A DNA stretch of 64,000 nucleotides from the NCBI GenBank assembly GCA_021845665.1, contig JAJZVO010000010.1, positions 1 to 64,000 of the forward strand, written 5' to 3'. Source of the DNA: Bacteroidota bacterium. Its GTDB lineage: Bacteria; Bacteroidota; Ignavibacteria; Kryptoniales; JAKASW01. A program made the position numbers and the translations under genes. Shown piece by piece: positions 33,594-42,663 of this stretch (position 1 is the stretch's first letter; the number at the start of each line of letters is the position of its first letter). The notes below the pieces were generated by a model that saw nothing but the letters and a program-made list of their open reading frames with translations, was not told the DNA's origin and ran no database searches.

Positions 33594-35816
33594 ATGAGCG
33601 AGAGGTTATTGAACGATATCCATCCGAGGGAAGTGGCGAACAAATCCATGAAGGAATCGCTTCGGAAAGCGATCGGCATGGCTCTGCGAATTGAAAGCGA
33701 CGCGCTCCGCCTGAACACTCAGACGTTCAATACGAACAGGTACACCGCAGTCGGAAAACTCGATGATTACGAGGATCTGAAAGACCGCGCAAGAGAAATC
33801 AAAGAGAGCTCGATTCAAAAACTGCCCGAACTGATCGAAAGACTTACCAGGTCTGTCGAGGCCCGCGGCGGAAAGGTCTTCCTCGCACGAACCAAAGAAG
33901 AAGCAACGAGCTATGTAAGAAATGTATGCAGATCGTTCGATGCCAAACTTGTGGTGAAGGCAAAATCCATCACATCGGAGGAGATTGGCCTTAATCACGT
34001 GTTGCAGGACGCAGGTATCGAGGTCGCGGAGACCGATCTCGCGGAATTCATTCTCCAGGTTTCGAAAGAGCAGCCTTCGCACATTGTGGCCCCGGCGATA
34101 CACAGGAGCAGGGAGCGGATATCGAAGCTGTTCAAGGAACACTTCGAAACCGCGAAGCCGCTCGATACCGGCGAACAGCTGACAGAATTTGCCCGGGACA
34201 TTCTCAGAGAGAAATTCCTTGCCGCCGAAATCGGCATTACCGGCGCTAACCTGGTTTCGGCAGACGAGGGTACGATACTCCTGGTCGAGAGCGAAGGTAA
34301 CATACGCCTGACGACTCAGCTCCCCGCCGTTCACATCGCGATCGCCGGAATTGAAAAAATAATTCCAAGCAGGAAGGATTTCGGGACCTTCATCGAGCTC
34401 CTTGCAGCGAGCGGAACCGGGCAGCCGCTCTCGTCTTACACGAACATACTCGAGCCGCCTCTCGATCTGCCGGTACTTAATCTGAACGGCCGGAAAGATA
34501 CGAGGAGGGAATTCCATCTCGTCCTCCTCGACAACGGCCGAATGAAAATGAGAGAAGACCCCGATTTAAAAGAGGCCCTCTACTGCGTGAGGTGCAGCGC
34601 ATGCATGAACGTCTGCGCTACGTTCCAGGCCGTCGGCGGCCATGCGTTCGGCGGCGAGTGTTATACGGGCGGGATCGGTGGAGCTTGGACTGTCGGTACA
34701 TCCGGAAGTCTTGCGGAAGGGCGATTCGCTGAGCTCTGCACCGGCTGCACCAGGTGCGTGCCTAATTGTCCTGTGAGAATAGACATCCCTCGCCTGAACT
34801 CCGTCATCAAGAACAGGCTGATGAAGAGCGAGGGAGGCCCGTCGCTTGAGAAAAGATTCTTCGGAAATTTCTCTTCGATGGCGAAGGTTGCTTCTCTTGC
34901 GCCGGCACTCTCGAACTGGATTAACAGTCTCTCTCCAAGCCGGGCGCTGCTCGAGAAATTCGCCGGCGTCGACCGGCGCAGGAGCGTGCCGCCTTTCGCG
35001 AAGGTGACTTTGGCGCGCGAATATGACAAATACCGGAAGAAAAATGCGCCGCTGGCGGCGACAGATCCAAATGCGCGGAAGCTGGTATTGTTTGCCGACG
35101 TCTTTACAAATTATCAAAATGTCCAGGTTGGCATGGCCACCATCCGCGTGTTCGAGAAACTTGGTTTTCCTGTAACCCTGAGCAATGTCATGGAAGACGG
35201 GCGAAGCGCCCTATCGCAGGGCCTTCTTGAATCGGCGAGAAGGAGCGCGGCCAGGCTTGCGGTTTACCTGAAAAGACTGATCGACGGCGGCGCGGACATA
35301 TTAGTCGCGGAACCGAGCGTGCTCGGCATGTTCCGGCTCGACTACGCGAAGCTGCTCGACTCGCCAGACGTTTCCTCGGTACTCAGGGCGCACACGTTCG
35401 ATCCGTTGGAGTGGCTTAATTCGTCCGCAGAACGAAACCCTCAGTTTATACGGCGTCTGGAGCAAAAGATTAAGACGGGTGCTACACAACCGGAAATTTT
35501 CTACCATGCACACTGTCAATTGAAGACGATTGGCGCGGGTGATGCCGCGACGCGATTCTTCAGAAAACTCGGTCTGAGTGTGAAAACTTCGGATGTGGAA
35601 TGCTGCGGTATGGCCGGTAGCTTCGGCTATAAGAAAGAATTCTACGACATCAGCAAAAATATCGGCAGGGATCTCGCACGCCAAATTGAGAAGAGCATCC
35701 GGTCGAATGCTTCTCTGAGAATTCTCGCAAGCGGCACTTCCTGCCGCGAACAAATCCACGACGAGCTGTCACGCCGTGTAGAACACCCGGTTGAGTTCAT
35801 CGACGAGATGCTCTGA
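33594..35816 (+). CDS. LutB-LutA fusion: LUD, two 4Fe-4S clusters and CCG-type domain
   Basis: A 740-residue protein started at ATG 33594 (MSERLLNDIHPREV). A LUD domain covers about residues 60-300 (GITGANLVSADEGTILLVESEGN). Two ferredoxin motifs follow, CVRCSACMNVC with a later Cys and CTGCTRCVPNCP (about 333-405). The last 260 residues are LutA/GlpC-like: a first half beginning LVLFADVFTNYQNVQVG and a second with HAHCQLKTIG and ECCGMAGSFGYKKE. In the first half the usual CCGR is replaced by EDGR, so one of the two CCG motifs is missing. The protein should pass electrons from L-lactate oxidation to quinones, completing lactaldehyde-to-pyruvate conversion downstream of the aldolase/SDR fusion. 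Confidence 0.85.
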   Translation: MSERLLNDIHPREVANKSMKESLRKAIGMALRIESDALRLNTQTFNTNRYTAVGKLDDYEDLKDRAREIKESSIQKLPELIERLTRSVEARGGKVFLARTKEEATSYVRNVCRSFDAKLVVKAKSITSEEIGLNHVLQDAGIEVAETDLAEFILQVSKEQPSHIVAPAIHRSRERISKLFKEHFETAKPLDTGEQLTEFARDILREKFLAAEIGITGANLVSADEGTILLVESEGNIRLTTQLPAVHIAIAGIEKIIPSRKDFGTFIELLAASGTGQPLSSYTNILEPPLDLPVLNLNGRKDTRREFHLVLLDNGRMKMREDPDLKEALYCVRCSACMNVCATFQAVGGHAFGGECYTGGIGGAWTVGTSGSLAEGRFAELCTGCTRCVPNCPVRIDIPRLNSVIKNRLMKSEGGPSLEKRFFGNFSSMAKVASLAPALSNWINSLSPSRALLEKFAGVDRRRSVPPFAKVTLAREYDKYRKKNAPLAATDPNARKLVLFADVFTNYQNVQVGMATIRVFEKLGFPVTLSNVMEDGRSALSQGLLESARRSAARLAVYLKRLIDGGADILVAEPSVLGMFRLDYAKLLDSPDVSSVLRAHTFDPLEWLNSSAERNPQFIRRLEQKIKTGATQPEIFYHAHCQLKTIGAGDAATRFFRKLGLSVKTSDVECCGMAGSFGYKKEFYDISKNIGRDLARQIEKSIRSNASLRILASGTSCREQIHDELSRRVEHPVEFIDEML

Positions 35817-35919
35817 ACCTTTATAATCGCAGCCTTGCTGCAGGAAAAATGTGAAACCATTACATGTTGTCCTGGAACGAAAGTCCCTTCTTCTTTCTCT
35901 CCATCCAAAGTGGAACAAG

Positions 35920-38163
35920 ATGAAACGACTAATCATACCTCTCATCGTCTCGCTCCTTTCCTTGAACGCATCGGCCTTCGCCCATCCGCTGATCGATGTC
36001 GTACCCGAGCCGAACTCTATCGTTTACGGTAACGGCTCCTTCTCGTTGTCGCGTACGACTTCCATCTTTTGTCCAGGAAACCTCGACAGGCTCGGTGCAT
36101 ATCTGAGGAAGCAGCTCGTGTTCTTCACGCACCTGCGTTTGCGAATCTATCGCACTCAAGCCGCAGGCAGCAACCTGATCGTCCTCAACCTGGACAGGGC
36201 GTTCCGGGGGCATGGCCCCGAAGCTTACTCGCTCGATGTATCCCGCGAGCATGTAGTCCTCAGCGCCGGGACTCGTGAGGGACTCTTTAGAGGTTTGCAG
36301 ACGATCCTTCAGATGATCCCATTACCCGATTCCGCCGTTAACGGTACATACAAGATCCATTCGTGCAGAATAGTCGACTATCCGAGATTTGCCTGGCGCG
36401 GTCTCAATCTCGACTGCGCCCGGCATTTCATGACGCCGGCTTTCATAAAGCGTTATATCGATCTGCTCGCGTATTACAAGTTCAATGTCTTCCACTGGCA
36501 TCTTACTGACGACCAGGGATGGAGGATACAGATCAGGAAGTATCCGAAGCTTACTTCCGTCGGTGCCTGGCGAAACGAAGGAAACGGGGAAAGATATGGA
36601 GGTTTCTACACACAGAAGGAGATCAGGGAGATTGTCGCGTATGCAGCGAGCCGCTTCATCACGGTGGTCCCCGAAATAGAGATGCCCGGTCACTGCCAGG
36701 CTTCGCTCGCGGCATATCCGGAAAATGCCTGCGTCCCAGGTCCGTTCCAGGTCGGCACTCAATGGGGTGTCTACCAGAATATATATGATCCCGCGAAGAA
36801 GTCTACTTTCACTTTCCTTGAAAATGTATTGTCCGAGGTGATCAAGCTTTTCCCGTCGCATTACATACATATCGGAGGAGATGAAGTTCCGAAGATCGAA
36901 TGGGAACAGAATACGGGGTGTCAGAATTTGATGAAGCAAAAGGGTCTGAAAAACACCGATGAACTTCAGAGCTACTTCATCCGCAAGATCCAGAAATTTC
37001 TTGAATCGAAAGGGAGACAGATCATCGGCTGGAACGAGATACTCGAAGGCGGCGGACCTCTTCCCGGTGCCGTGGTCGAATCCTGGCAGGGAATAGACGG
37101 CGCGATCAAGGCCGTTCGGGATGGAGATTATACCATCGTATCGCCCGGCGAATACACTTATCTCAGCAGAGACGCGGAGGATCTCAGCCTCGATTCCGTA
37201 TACTCTTTCGACCCGATGCCGCCTGGACTGTCACCGGCTCAGCAGGAGCGTGTGCTTGGTACCGAGGCGAGCATGTGGAGCGAGCATGTCCCGCAGCAGA
37301 AGGTCGACTCTAAAATGTTCCCCCGCCTCCAGGCAATTGCCGAAGACGCCTGGACGAATCCGCAAAACAAGAACTATGGCAACTTCCATCGGCGCCTCCA
37401 GGTCCAATACGGCAGGCTTGCTTATCTCGGCGTCGATTACGGGCTCGAACAAAAAGCGATGACATACAGGACGGAGTTTGAGAAAGCGGAGAAAGCGTTC
37501 GTGGTTTCTCTAAAACCGACACAGTCTGGAATCGTCCTTCGATATACCATCGGGGACACGCTGACAATGTCGGACTCGCATCCGTACGACAAACCTGTCT
37601 CTATGGATACTACCGGCACATTCATTGCGCAGGCCGAAATGATTGGGCGGCTTGCCGGAAACCCTGTAGTCCTTTCTTTCATGATAGATAAGGCGCTTGG
37701 ATCTCATGTTACCCTCGCAAATCCGTATTCGCCCGAGTATACGGCCGGGGGACCCGGCGGACTCGTCGACGGGATACGCGGGACTCTCAATTTCAAGGAC
37801 GGACTCTGGCAGGGCTTCAAGGGGACCGACCTCGACGCGACCGTCGATATGGGAAAGAAAAAAAAGATCTCGGAGTTGGGAGCGGGTTTTCTTCAGTCTA
37901 CCAGCTCTTACATCTTCATGCCGGAGTATGTCCAGTTCTTCGTCTCGAAGGACGGGAAGAACTTCACGAGCGTCGGTATCCTGAGGAACGACGTCTCAGA
38001 GAGGAACCCGGCAAGTGTCAAGAAGGATTTTGTCATAACCATCAGGCCCGAGGATGTAAGATATTTCAGGGTCGTCGCCAAAAACATCGGAGTCTGCCCC
38101 CCCTGGCATCCCGGCGCGGGCGCAAAGGCGTGGATCTTCACGGATGAGCTCTTCGCGAATTAG
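35920..38163 (+). CDS. Secreted GH20 beta-N-acetylhexosaminidase
   Basis: A 747-residue enzyme. The start at ATG 35920 gives a clean signal peptide (KRLIIPLIVSLLSLNASAFA); the upstream in-frame GTG at 35851 would bury it. An N-terminal GH20b domain (about 25-150) precedes the TIM barrel (about 155-510) with RGLNLDCARHF, FHWHLTDDQGWRIQI, VPEIEMPGHCQA and HIGGDEVPKIEW; Asp321-Glu322 is the catalytic pair for substrate-assisted hydrolysis. The C-terminal part holds a CHB_HEX-type segment and a discoidin-like domain (from about 600 to the end). It removes terminal GlcNAc or GalNAc. It lies between the Lut genes and a fucosidase, fitting N-glycan-like substrates. No type IX tail is present. Confidence 0.92.
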   Translation: MKRLIIPLIVSLLSLNASAFAHPLIDVVPEPNSIVYGNGSFSLSRTTSIFCPGNLDRLGAYLRKQLVFFTHLRLRIYRTQAAGSNLIVLNLDRAFRGHGPEAYSLDVSREHVVLSAGTREGLFRGLQTILQMIPLPDSAVNGTYKIHSCRIVDYPRFAWRGLNLDCARHFMTPAFIKRYIDLLAYYKFNVFHWHLTDDQGWRIQIRKYPKLTSVGAWRNEGNGERYGGFYTQKEIREIVAYAASRFITVVPEIEMPGHCQASLAAYPENACVPGPFQVGTQWGVYQNIYDPAKKSTFTFLENVLSEVIKLFPSHYIHIGGDEVPKIEWEQNTGCQNLMKQKGLKNTDELQSYFIRKIQKFLESKGRQIIGWNEILEGGGPLPGAVVESWQGIDGAIKAVRDGDYTIVSPGEYTYLSRDAEDLSLDSVYSFDPMPPGLSPAQQERVLGTEASMWSEHVPQQKVDSKMFPRLQAIAEDAWTNPQNKNYGNFHRRLQVQYGRLAYLGVDYGLEQKAMTYRTEFEKAEKAFVVSLKPTQSGIVLRYTIGDTLTMSDSHPYDKPVSMDTTGTFIAQAEMIGRLAGNPVVLSFMIDKALGSHVTLANPYSPEYTAGGPGGLVDGIRGTLNFKDGLWQGFKGTDLDATVDMGKKKKISELGAGFLQSTSSYIFMPEYVQFFVSKDGKNFTSVGILRNDVSERNPASVKKDFVITIRPEDVRYFRVVAKNIGVCPPWHPGAGAKAWIFTDELFAN

Positions 38164-38202
38164 GAATAACTCGATCGAATTGGATTGTAAAAGGAGAATA
38201 GA

Positions 38203-39678
38203 ATGAAAAACACGTTGGCAGCTCTTGTCTTCCTGCTGATGGCCTCCGGCGTCTCGATGGCCCAAACCAATCAGCAGAAATATTACCCGGAGACGGACAC
38301 CGCCGTCCTCAATAACCTGCATAGATGGCACGACAGGAAATTCGGTCTCCTCATGCACTGGGGAATCTACAGCGAGTGGGGAATCGTCGAATCGTGGTCG
38401 ATATGTTCCGAGGACGAACCGTGGGAGGTGAGAAAGGATTCGAACTACTGCGATTACGTAAAACAATATGACAACCTCATCAAGACTTTCGATCCTCATC
38501 ATTTCCATCCCGGGAAGTGGGCCAAGGCGGCGAAGTACGCTGGCATGAGGTACGTGGTCTTTACGACAAAGCACCACGACGGCTTCTGTATGTTCAATAC
38601 GAAGACGACAAACTTCAAGGTCACGAGTCCTGAGTGTCCGTTCCACACAAACCCGCGCGCGAATGTCGCGAAAGTGATTTTTAATACTTTCAGAAAAGAC
38701 GGCTTCATGATCGGAGCTTATTTCTCGAAAGCGGACTGGCATTGCCCCTACTACTGGTGGCCGAACTTCGCGACGCCGGATAGAAACCCGAACTACAACA
38801 TCAGACGCCACCCCCATCGCTGGCAGGAATTTGTAAACTATACTCAGACTCAGATAAATGAGTTGATGAGCAACTTCGGCCGCATCGATATTCTGTGGCT
38901 CGATGCCGGCTGGGTGAGAACGAAATCACAGCGGACCATCGACGAAGAGAAGCTGGCGGCAAACTATCCCGTGTACCCGCAGAGCCAGGATATAAATATG
39001 CCCCTCATCGTGAAAAATGCCAGGAAGAAGCAGCCCTGGCTGATCGTCGTGGATCGCGACGTGACCGGCCCGTACCAGGATTACCTGACTCCTGAAAATA
39101 CCGTTCCGTCAAAGCCTCTGCCGTACCCCTGGGAGACCTGCATGACGATGGGTACCAGCTGGTCCTACAAGGCTCATGACGATTACAAATCTGTCCGCAA
39201 GCTCATCGACATCCTCGTCGGGATAGTCTCCAAGGGCGGAAACCTCCTCCTCGATATCGGCCCGAACGGACAGGGCCAGTGGTCCCCGACGGCATACGAG
39301 CGGCTCAAAGGTATCGGCGACTGGATGAAGGTGAACAGCCAGGCGATCTATGACACTCATCCTGTGGCCCCGTACAAACAGGGGAAGGTCTGCCTCACCC
39401 AGCTGGATGACGGCACCACCTACGCCATTTACCTCGCCGACAAAGGTGAAAACACTCCGCCGTCCAGGATTTGGATGGACAACATCTGTCCCGCGAACGA
39501 TGCGAAACTGACTCTTCTCGGTTATAACGATACTCCGCTGAAATGGAAGAAAGTCGGCGAAGGGTTCGAAGCCGATGTCCCGAAAGGATTCCAAGAACAT
39601 CCGCCGTGTCAATATGCATGGGTCCTTAAAATCTCAAAGGTCGCCGGCCATCCCAAAACAATGGACGTAAAATACTAA
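38203..39678 (+). CDS. Secreted GH29 alpha-L-fucosidase (second copy)
   Basis: A 491-residue enzyme with a signal peptide (about 1-20). The barrel motifs are WHDRKFGLLMHWGIYSEWG, YVVFTTKHHDGFCMF, IGAYFSKADWH and RIDILWLDAGW, where Asp234 is the nucleophile. The WGTSWSYK-like region (MGTSWSYKAHDDYKSV) and GGNLLLDIGPNGQGQW are conserved in fucosidases. It is only distantly related to the copy at 23288 and belongs to the HHDGF/MHWG branch, so the two probably cut different linkages. It ends with a small beta domain and no sorting tail. It starts 39 bases after the GH20 gene with AAAAGGAG upstream, so the two should be co-transcribed. A strong hairpin follows. Confidence 0.92.
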   Translation: MKNTLAALVFLLMASGVSMAQTNQQKYYPETDTAVLNNLHRWHDRKFGLLMHWGIYSEWGIVESWSICSEDEPWEVRKDSNYCDYVKQYDNLIKTFDPHHFHPGKWAKAAKYAGMRYVVFTTKHHDGFCMFNTKTTNFKVTSPECPFHTNPRANVAKVIFNTFRKDGFMIGAYFSKADWHCPYYWWPNFATPDRNPNYNIRRHPHRWQEFVNYTQTQINELMSNFGRIDILWLDAGWVRTKSQRTIDEEKLAANYPVYPQSQDINMPLIVKNARKKQPWLIVVDRDVTGPYQDYLTPENTVPSKPLPYPWETCMTMGTSWSYKAHDDYKSVRKLIDILVGIVSKGGNLLLDIGPNGQGQWSPTAYERLKGIGDWMKVNSQAIYDTHPVAPYKQGKVCLTQLDDGTTYAIYLADKGENTPPSRIWMDNICPANDAKLTLLGYNDTPLKWKKVGEGFEADVPKGFQEHPPCQYAWVLKISKVAGHPKTMDVKY

Positions 39679-39687
39679 GAGACTTTC

Positions 39688-39764
39688 GAGCGCGGCGCGC
39701 GGAGGAGACGAATGCCTGCGGCAAACAGACTCCACGAAAAATCCCCCATGCGCCGCGCTCTTTT
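39688..39764 (+). terminator. Long-loop inverted repeat after the fucosidase gene
   Basis: GAGCGCGGCGC (39688-39698) and GCGCCGCGCTC (39750-39760) are perfect 11-base complements followed by TTTT. The 51-base loop is long for a simple terminator, but the GC-rich stem directly behind the stop codon makes termination the likeliest role. Confidence 0.6.
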
Positions 39765-39918
39765 CTGTTGTCCATAGCTTCTCCCCTTAAGGCTCACAAC
39801 CCGCACGAGCCTGTTACTCAAATGGCAGATTTGATCTCCGGATCGATTGGGAAGGTTGTACCACCTTGATTGAAAAACGGGTGGAGAGTACATTGATACT
39901 GTTAGAAGGGATTATGTC

Positions 39919-41241
39919 ATGCTTTGGGATCGTCTGCAGTTTGCATTCACAGTAACCTACCACTACTTGTTTCCACAATTGACGATGGGTTTGGCGCTGA
40001 TCATAGTGTTCATGAAATGGCGCTACCTCAGAACAGACAATGACAAATGGAACAGGGCAGCAAGGTTCTGGGCGCGGATCTTCGCGATTAACTTCGCGGT
40101 CGGCGTTGTCACCGGCATCCCGATGGAGTTTCAGTTCGGGACAAACTGGGCGGGATTTTCAAATTTCGCGGGAGGCGTGATCGGTCAGACTCTCGCGATG
40201 GAGGGAGTCTTCGCCTTCTTCCTTGAATCGTCGCTCCTCGGCCTCTTCCTTTTCGGCGAAAAAAAACTCGGGAGACGCAGCCATTTCGTTGTTGCAGCGG
40301 GCTTGTGTGCTGGGAGTTGGCTGTCGGGCTATTTCATAATTGCCACCAATGCTTTTATGCAGCACCCCCTCGGCTATACTGTCGGTGCGAACGGCACACT
40401 CCAGTTGGCGAGCTTCTGGCAATTTGTTCTGAACCCGTGGGCCGTTTGGGAATATGCACACAACATGAGTGCATCGGTGATAACAGCTTCAACGGTCGTC
40501 GCATCTGTCGGTGCCCTTTGGAAACTCATCGGAAAATACGATGAGGAGTCAAGTCTCTTCCTTAAGGTAGGCGTCATAACCGCCCTGATTGCGAGCGTCC
40601 TACAGATATTCCCGACCGGCGACCAGAATGGAAAGCTCGTGGCCGACTATCAGCCGACGGCTCTCGCCGCACTTGAAGGAGTCTTCAAGAGCGGTAGCAT
40701 GGCTCCTCTTGCCATCATTGGGCAGCCGAATGTTAAGGAACAGACACTCGAAAACCCGATCGCAGTGCCGGGGATGCTTAGCTTCCTCGCGTACGGATCT
40801 TTCAACGCTACTGTCAAAGGCCTCGATGCGTTCCCGCAGGAAAACTGGCCGGATAATATCCCTCTTCTTTACTATGCCTATCATATCATGGTCGGTCTCG
40901 GCACAATCATACTTGCACTCATGGCGATAAGTGCTCTTCTCATTTATCTGAAACGTCTCGACAACACGAGAGCCGTCCTCTGGCTCCTCATGCTTGCTTT
41001 CCCTTTCCCTTATATTGCAACTACGGCGGGATGGCTTACTACCGAACTTGGCAGGCAGCCGTGGATAGTCTATAACTTGCTTAGGACCTCTGCCGCTGCC
41101 TCCCCGATGGTAAACACGGGTGATGTGGTTTTTACTACAATCGGGTTCGTAGGTCTCTATTTCGTGATAGGGGTCGTTTTCCTCTATCTCGTGGGTCGCG
41201 AAATCGCGCGCGGTCCTGTCTACGCGGAAGGGAAGGTTTGA
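39919..41241 (+). CDS. cydA: Cytochrome bd ubiquinol oxidase subunit I
   Basis: A 440-residue inner-membrane protein. The start at ATG 39919 (AGAAGGG upstream) gives the conserved MLWDRLQFAFTVTYHYLFPQLTMG, with the heme b595 ligand His in TYHYLFP; the ATG at 39914 is in another frame. GTNWAGFSNFAGGVIGQTLAMEGVFAFFLES and the later GWLTTELGRQPW are typical. At 440 residues it is the short-Q-loop type rather than the 520-residue E. coli type. The subunit carries all three hemes and oxidises quinol with reduction of O2. It pairs with cydB, four bases downstream, and indicates growth at low oxygen. Confidence 0.95.
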   Translation: MLWDRLQFAFTVTYHYLFPQLTMGLALIIVFMKWRYLRTDNDKWNRAARFWARIFAINFAVGVVTGIPMEFQFGTNWAGFSNFAGGVIGQTLAMEGVFAFFLESSLLGLFLFGEKKLGRRSHFVVAAGLCAGSWLSGYFIIATNAFMQHPLGYTVGANGTLQLASFWQFVLNPWAVWEYAHNMSASVITASTVVASVGALWKLIGKYDEESSLFLKVGVITALIASVLQIFPTGDQNGKLVADYQPTALAALEGVFKSGSMAPLAIIGQPNVKEQTLENPIAVPGMLSFLAYGSFNATVKGLDAFPQENWPDNIPLLYYAYHIMVGLGTIILALMAISALLIYLKRLDNTRAVLWLLMLAFPFPYIATTAGWLTTELGRQPWIVYNLLRTSAAASPMVNTGDVVFTTIGFVGLYFVIGVVFLYLVGREIARGPVYAEGKV

Positions 41242-41245
41242 TCTC

Positions 41246-42286
41246 ATGCAGGCCCTATGGTATTCACTGCTCTCAGCCATGTTGATCGTATATGTCATTC
41301 TCGACGGTTTCGATTTCGGTGCAGGTATCGTCTATGGTCTAGTCGCAAAGACCGACGCCGAGCGGCGCCAGGTTCTAAGTGCGGTAGGGCCTGTGTGGGA
41401 TGGTAATGAAGTCTGGCTCCTGGCCGCGGGCGGTACTCTCTTCTTCGCTTTTCCGCGTGCGTACGCCGCCGGTTTCAGCGGCTTCTATATGCCCCTTGTC
41501 ATCCTCCTCTGGCTTCTCATCCTCCGCGGCCTTTCTATCGAGCTCCGCTCTCATGAGCCGTACAAATTGTGGCACGAATTCTGGGACTGGACATTCAGGT
41601 TCGCTTCGATTCTGATAGTCATAATTCTCGGTGCCGCTTTCGGTAACATTATCCGCGGCGTCCCGCTGAATGCCGAAGGCTACTTCGCTATCCCGCTTTT
41701 CACCGACATGCTTATTCGTCCGTCGATCGGCATCCTTGATTACTACACCGTCGTTGCCGGCCTCTTCGCGCTTGGTGTCCTTGCGCTGCACGGTACGCTT
41801 TTCCTGGTGTGGAAGACGGACGGCGCAGTGCGCGGGCGGAGTATCGCTCTCGCAAAACGTCTGTGGTGGACCGTATTCGCGCTCGCAGTGGTCACGTTCG
41901 CTCTTACTCCGACCGTCCAACCTGCATTCTTCGCGCCGCTAGCCGGTAGAGTGTGGCCTCTCTTCCTTCTTCTCGTCTCCTTGGCGGGTTTCTTTTATAT
42001 CCCGACGGCCCTCAAAGGAACAAATGATGTTCGACCCTTCCTTGGTTCAGTTGTATTCATAGCCGGTATTCTCGCATCAATGGCGGGTACCCTTTTTCCG
42101 AACCTGATCATCTCTACCACAAATCCGGCATATAATATGACCGCCTACACGGCTTCAGCAAGTACTTACGGGCTGCAAATCGGACTAGTCTGGTGGATAA
42201 TCGGCATGATACTCGTCGTCGGTTACTTCACTTTCGTTTACAGGACTCTCTCGGGAAAAGTCTCTGCGCAGACAAAAGGTGAGTGA
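41246..42286 (+). CDS. cydB: Cytochrome bd ubiquinol oxidase subunit II
   Basis: A 346-residue membrane protein with about nine helices, beginning MQALWYSLLSAMLIVYVILDGFDFGAG, the usual CydB start. GPVWDGNEVWLLAAGGTLFFAFPRAYA and LRGLSIELRSH are diagnostic. It follows cydA by four bases, so both are translated from one message. Length is close to that of short-type CydB proteins (about 340). No cydX or cydDC genes are nearby. Confidence 0.95.
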   Translation: MQALWYSLLSAMLIVYVILDGFDFGAGIVYGLVAKTDAERRQVLSAVGPVWDGNEVWLLAAGGTLFFAFPRAYAAGFSGFYMPLVILLWLLILRGLSIELRSHEPYKLWHEFWDWTFRFASILIVIILGAAFGNIIRGVPLNAEGYFAIPLFTDMLIRPSIGILDYYTVVAGLFALGVLALHGTLFLVWKTDGAVRGRSIALAKRLWWTVFALAVVTFALTPTVQPAFFAPLAGRVWPLFLLLVSLAGFFYIPTALKGTNDVRPFLGSVVFIAGILASMAGTLFPNLIISTTNPAYNMTAYTASASTYGLQIGLVWWIIGMILVVGYFTFVYRTLSGKVSAQTKGE

Positions 42287-42663
42287 CCGCTTGATTCATT
42301 TGGCATCCCGAAACCGGCAGGTGAGCATTCCTCCCGGTCTCGATTTCGGATGGAGACGAGGTTTGAGCGCAATACGAACGGGACTACAGACCGCCTGAGG
42401 GGGCTCAGTCGGCACAAATACGCGTATTTCACCTGGACTTCGAAGAACGTGTCGAATTGTCTGTGACTTCTTCCCCTTACGTGTTATATTAATCCCAAGA
42501 AAGCAACATCTTCTCCCTACCTGTATAGAAGAACGGGCGACGGTGTTCAGAAGCCGGGATTTGGTCTTCTTCTAAGGATACTTCTGACAACAGAAAGCCC
42601 GTAATCCTTCTCAGCAACTGATTCCCATATATTTTATTGTCACATATTAAATGAAAGGTCTTA
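42287..42663. other. Non-coding leader region upstream of the DEAD-box gene
   Basis: These 377 bases contain no credible gene. The last 100 bases are AT-rich (CATATATTTTATTG, CACATATTAAAT), suitable for a promoter and a long leader, and GAAAGG precedes the start. A long leader would fit cold-inducible control known for some DEAD-box helicases, but no specific motif was identified. Confidence 0.4.
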
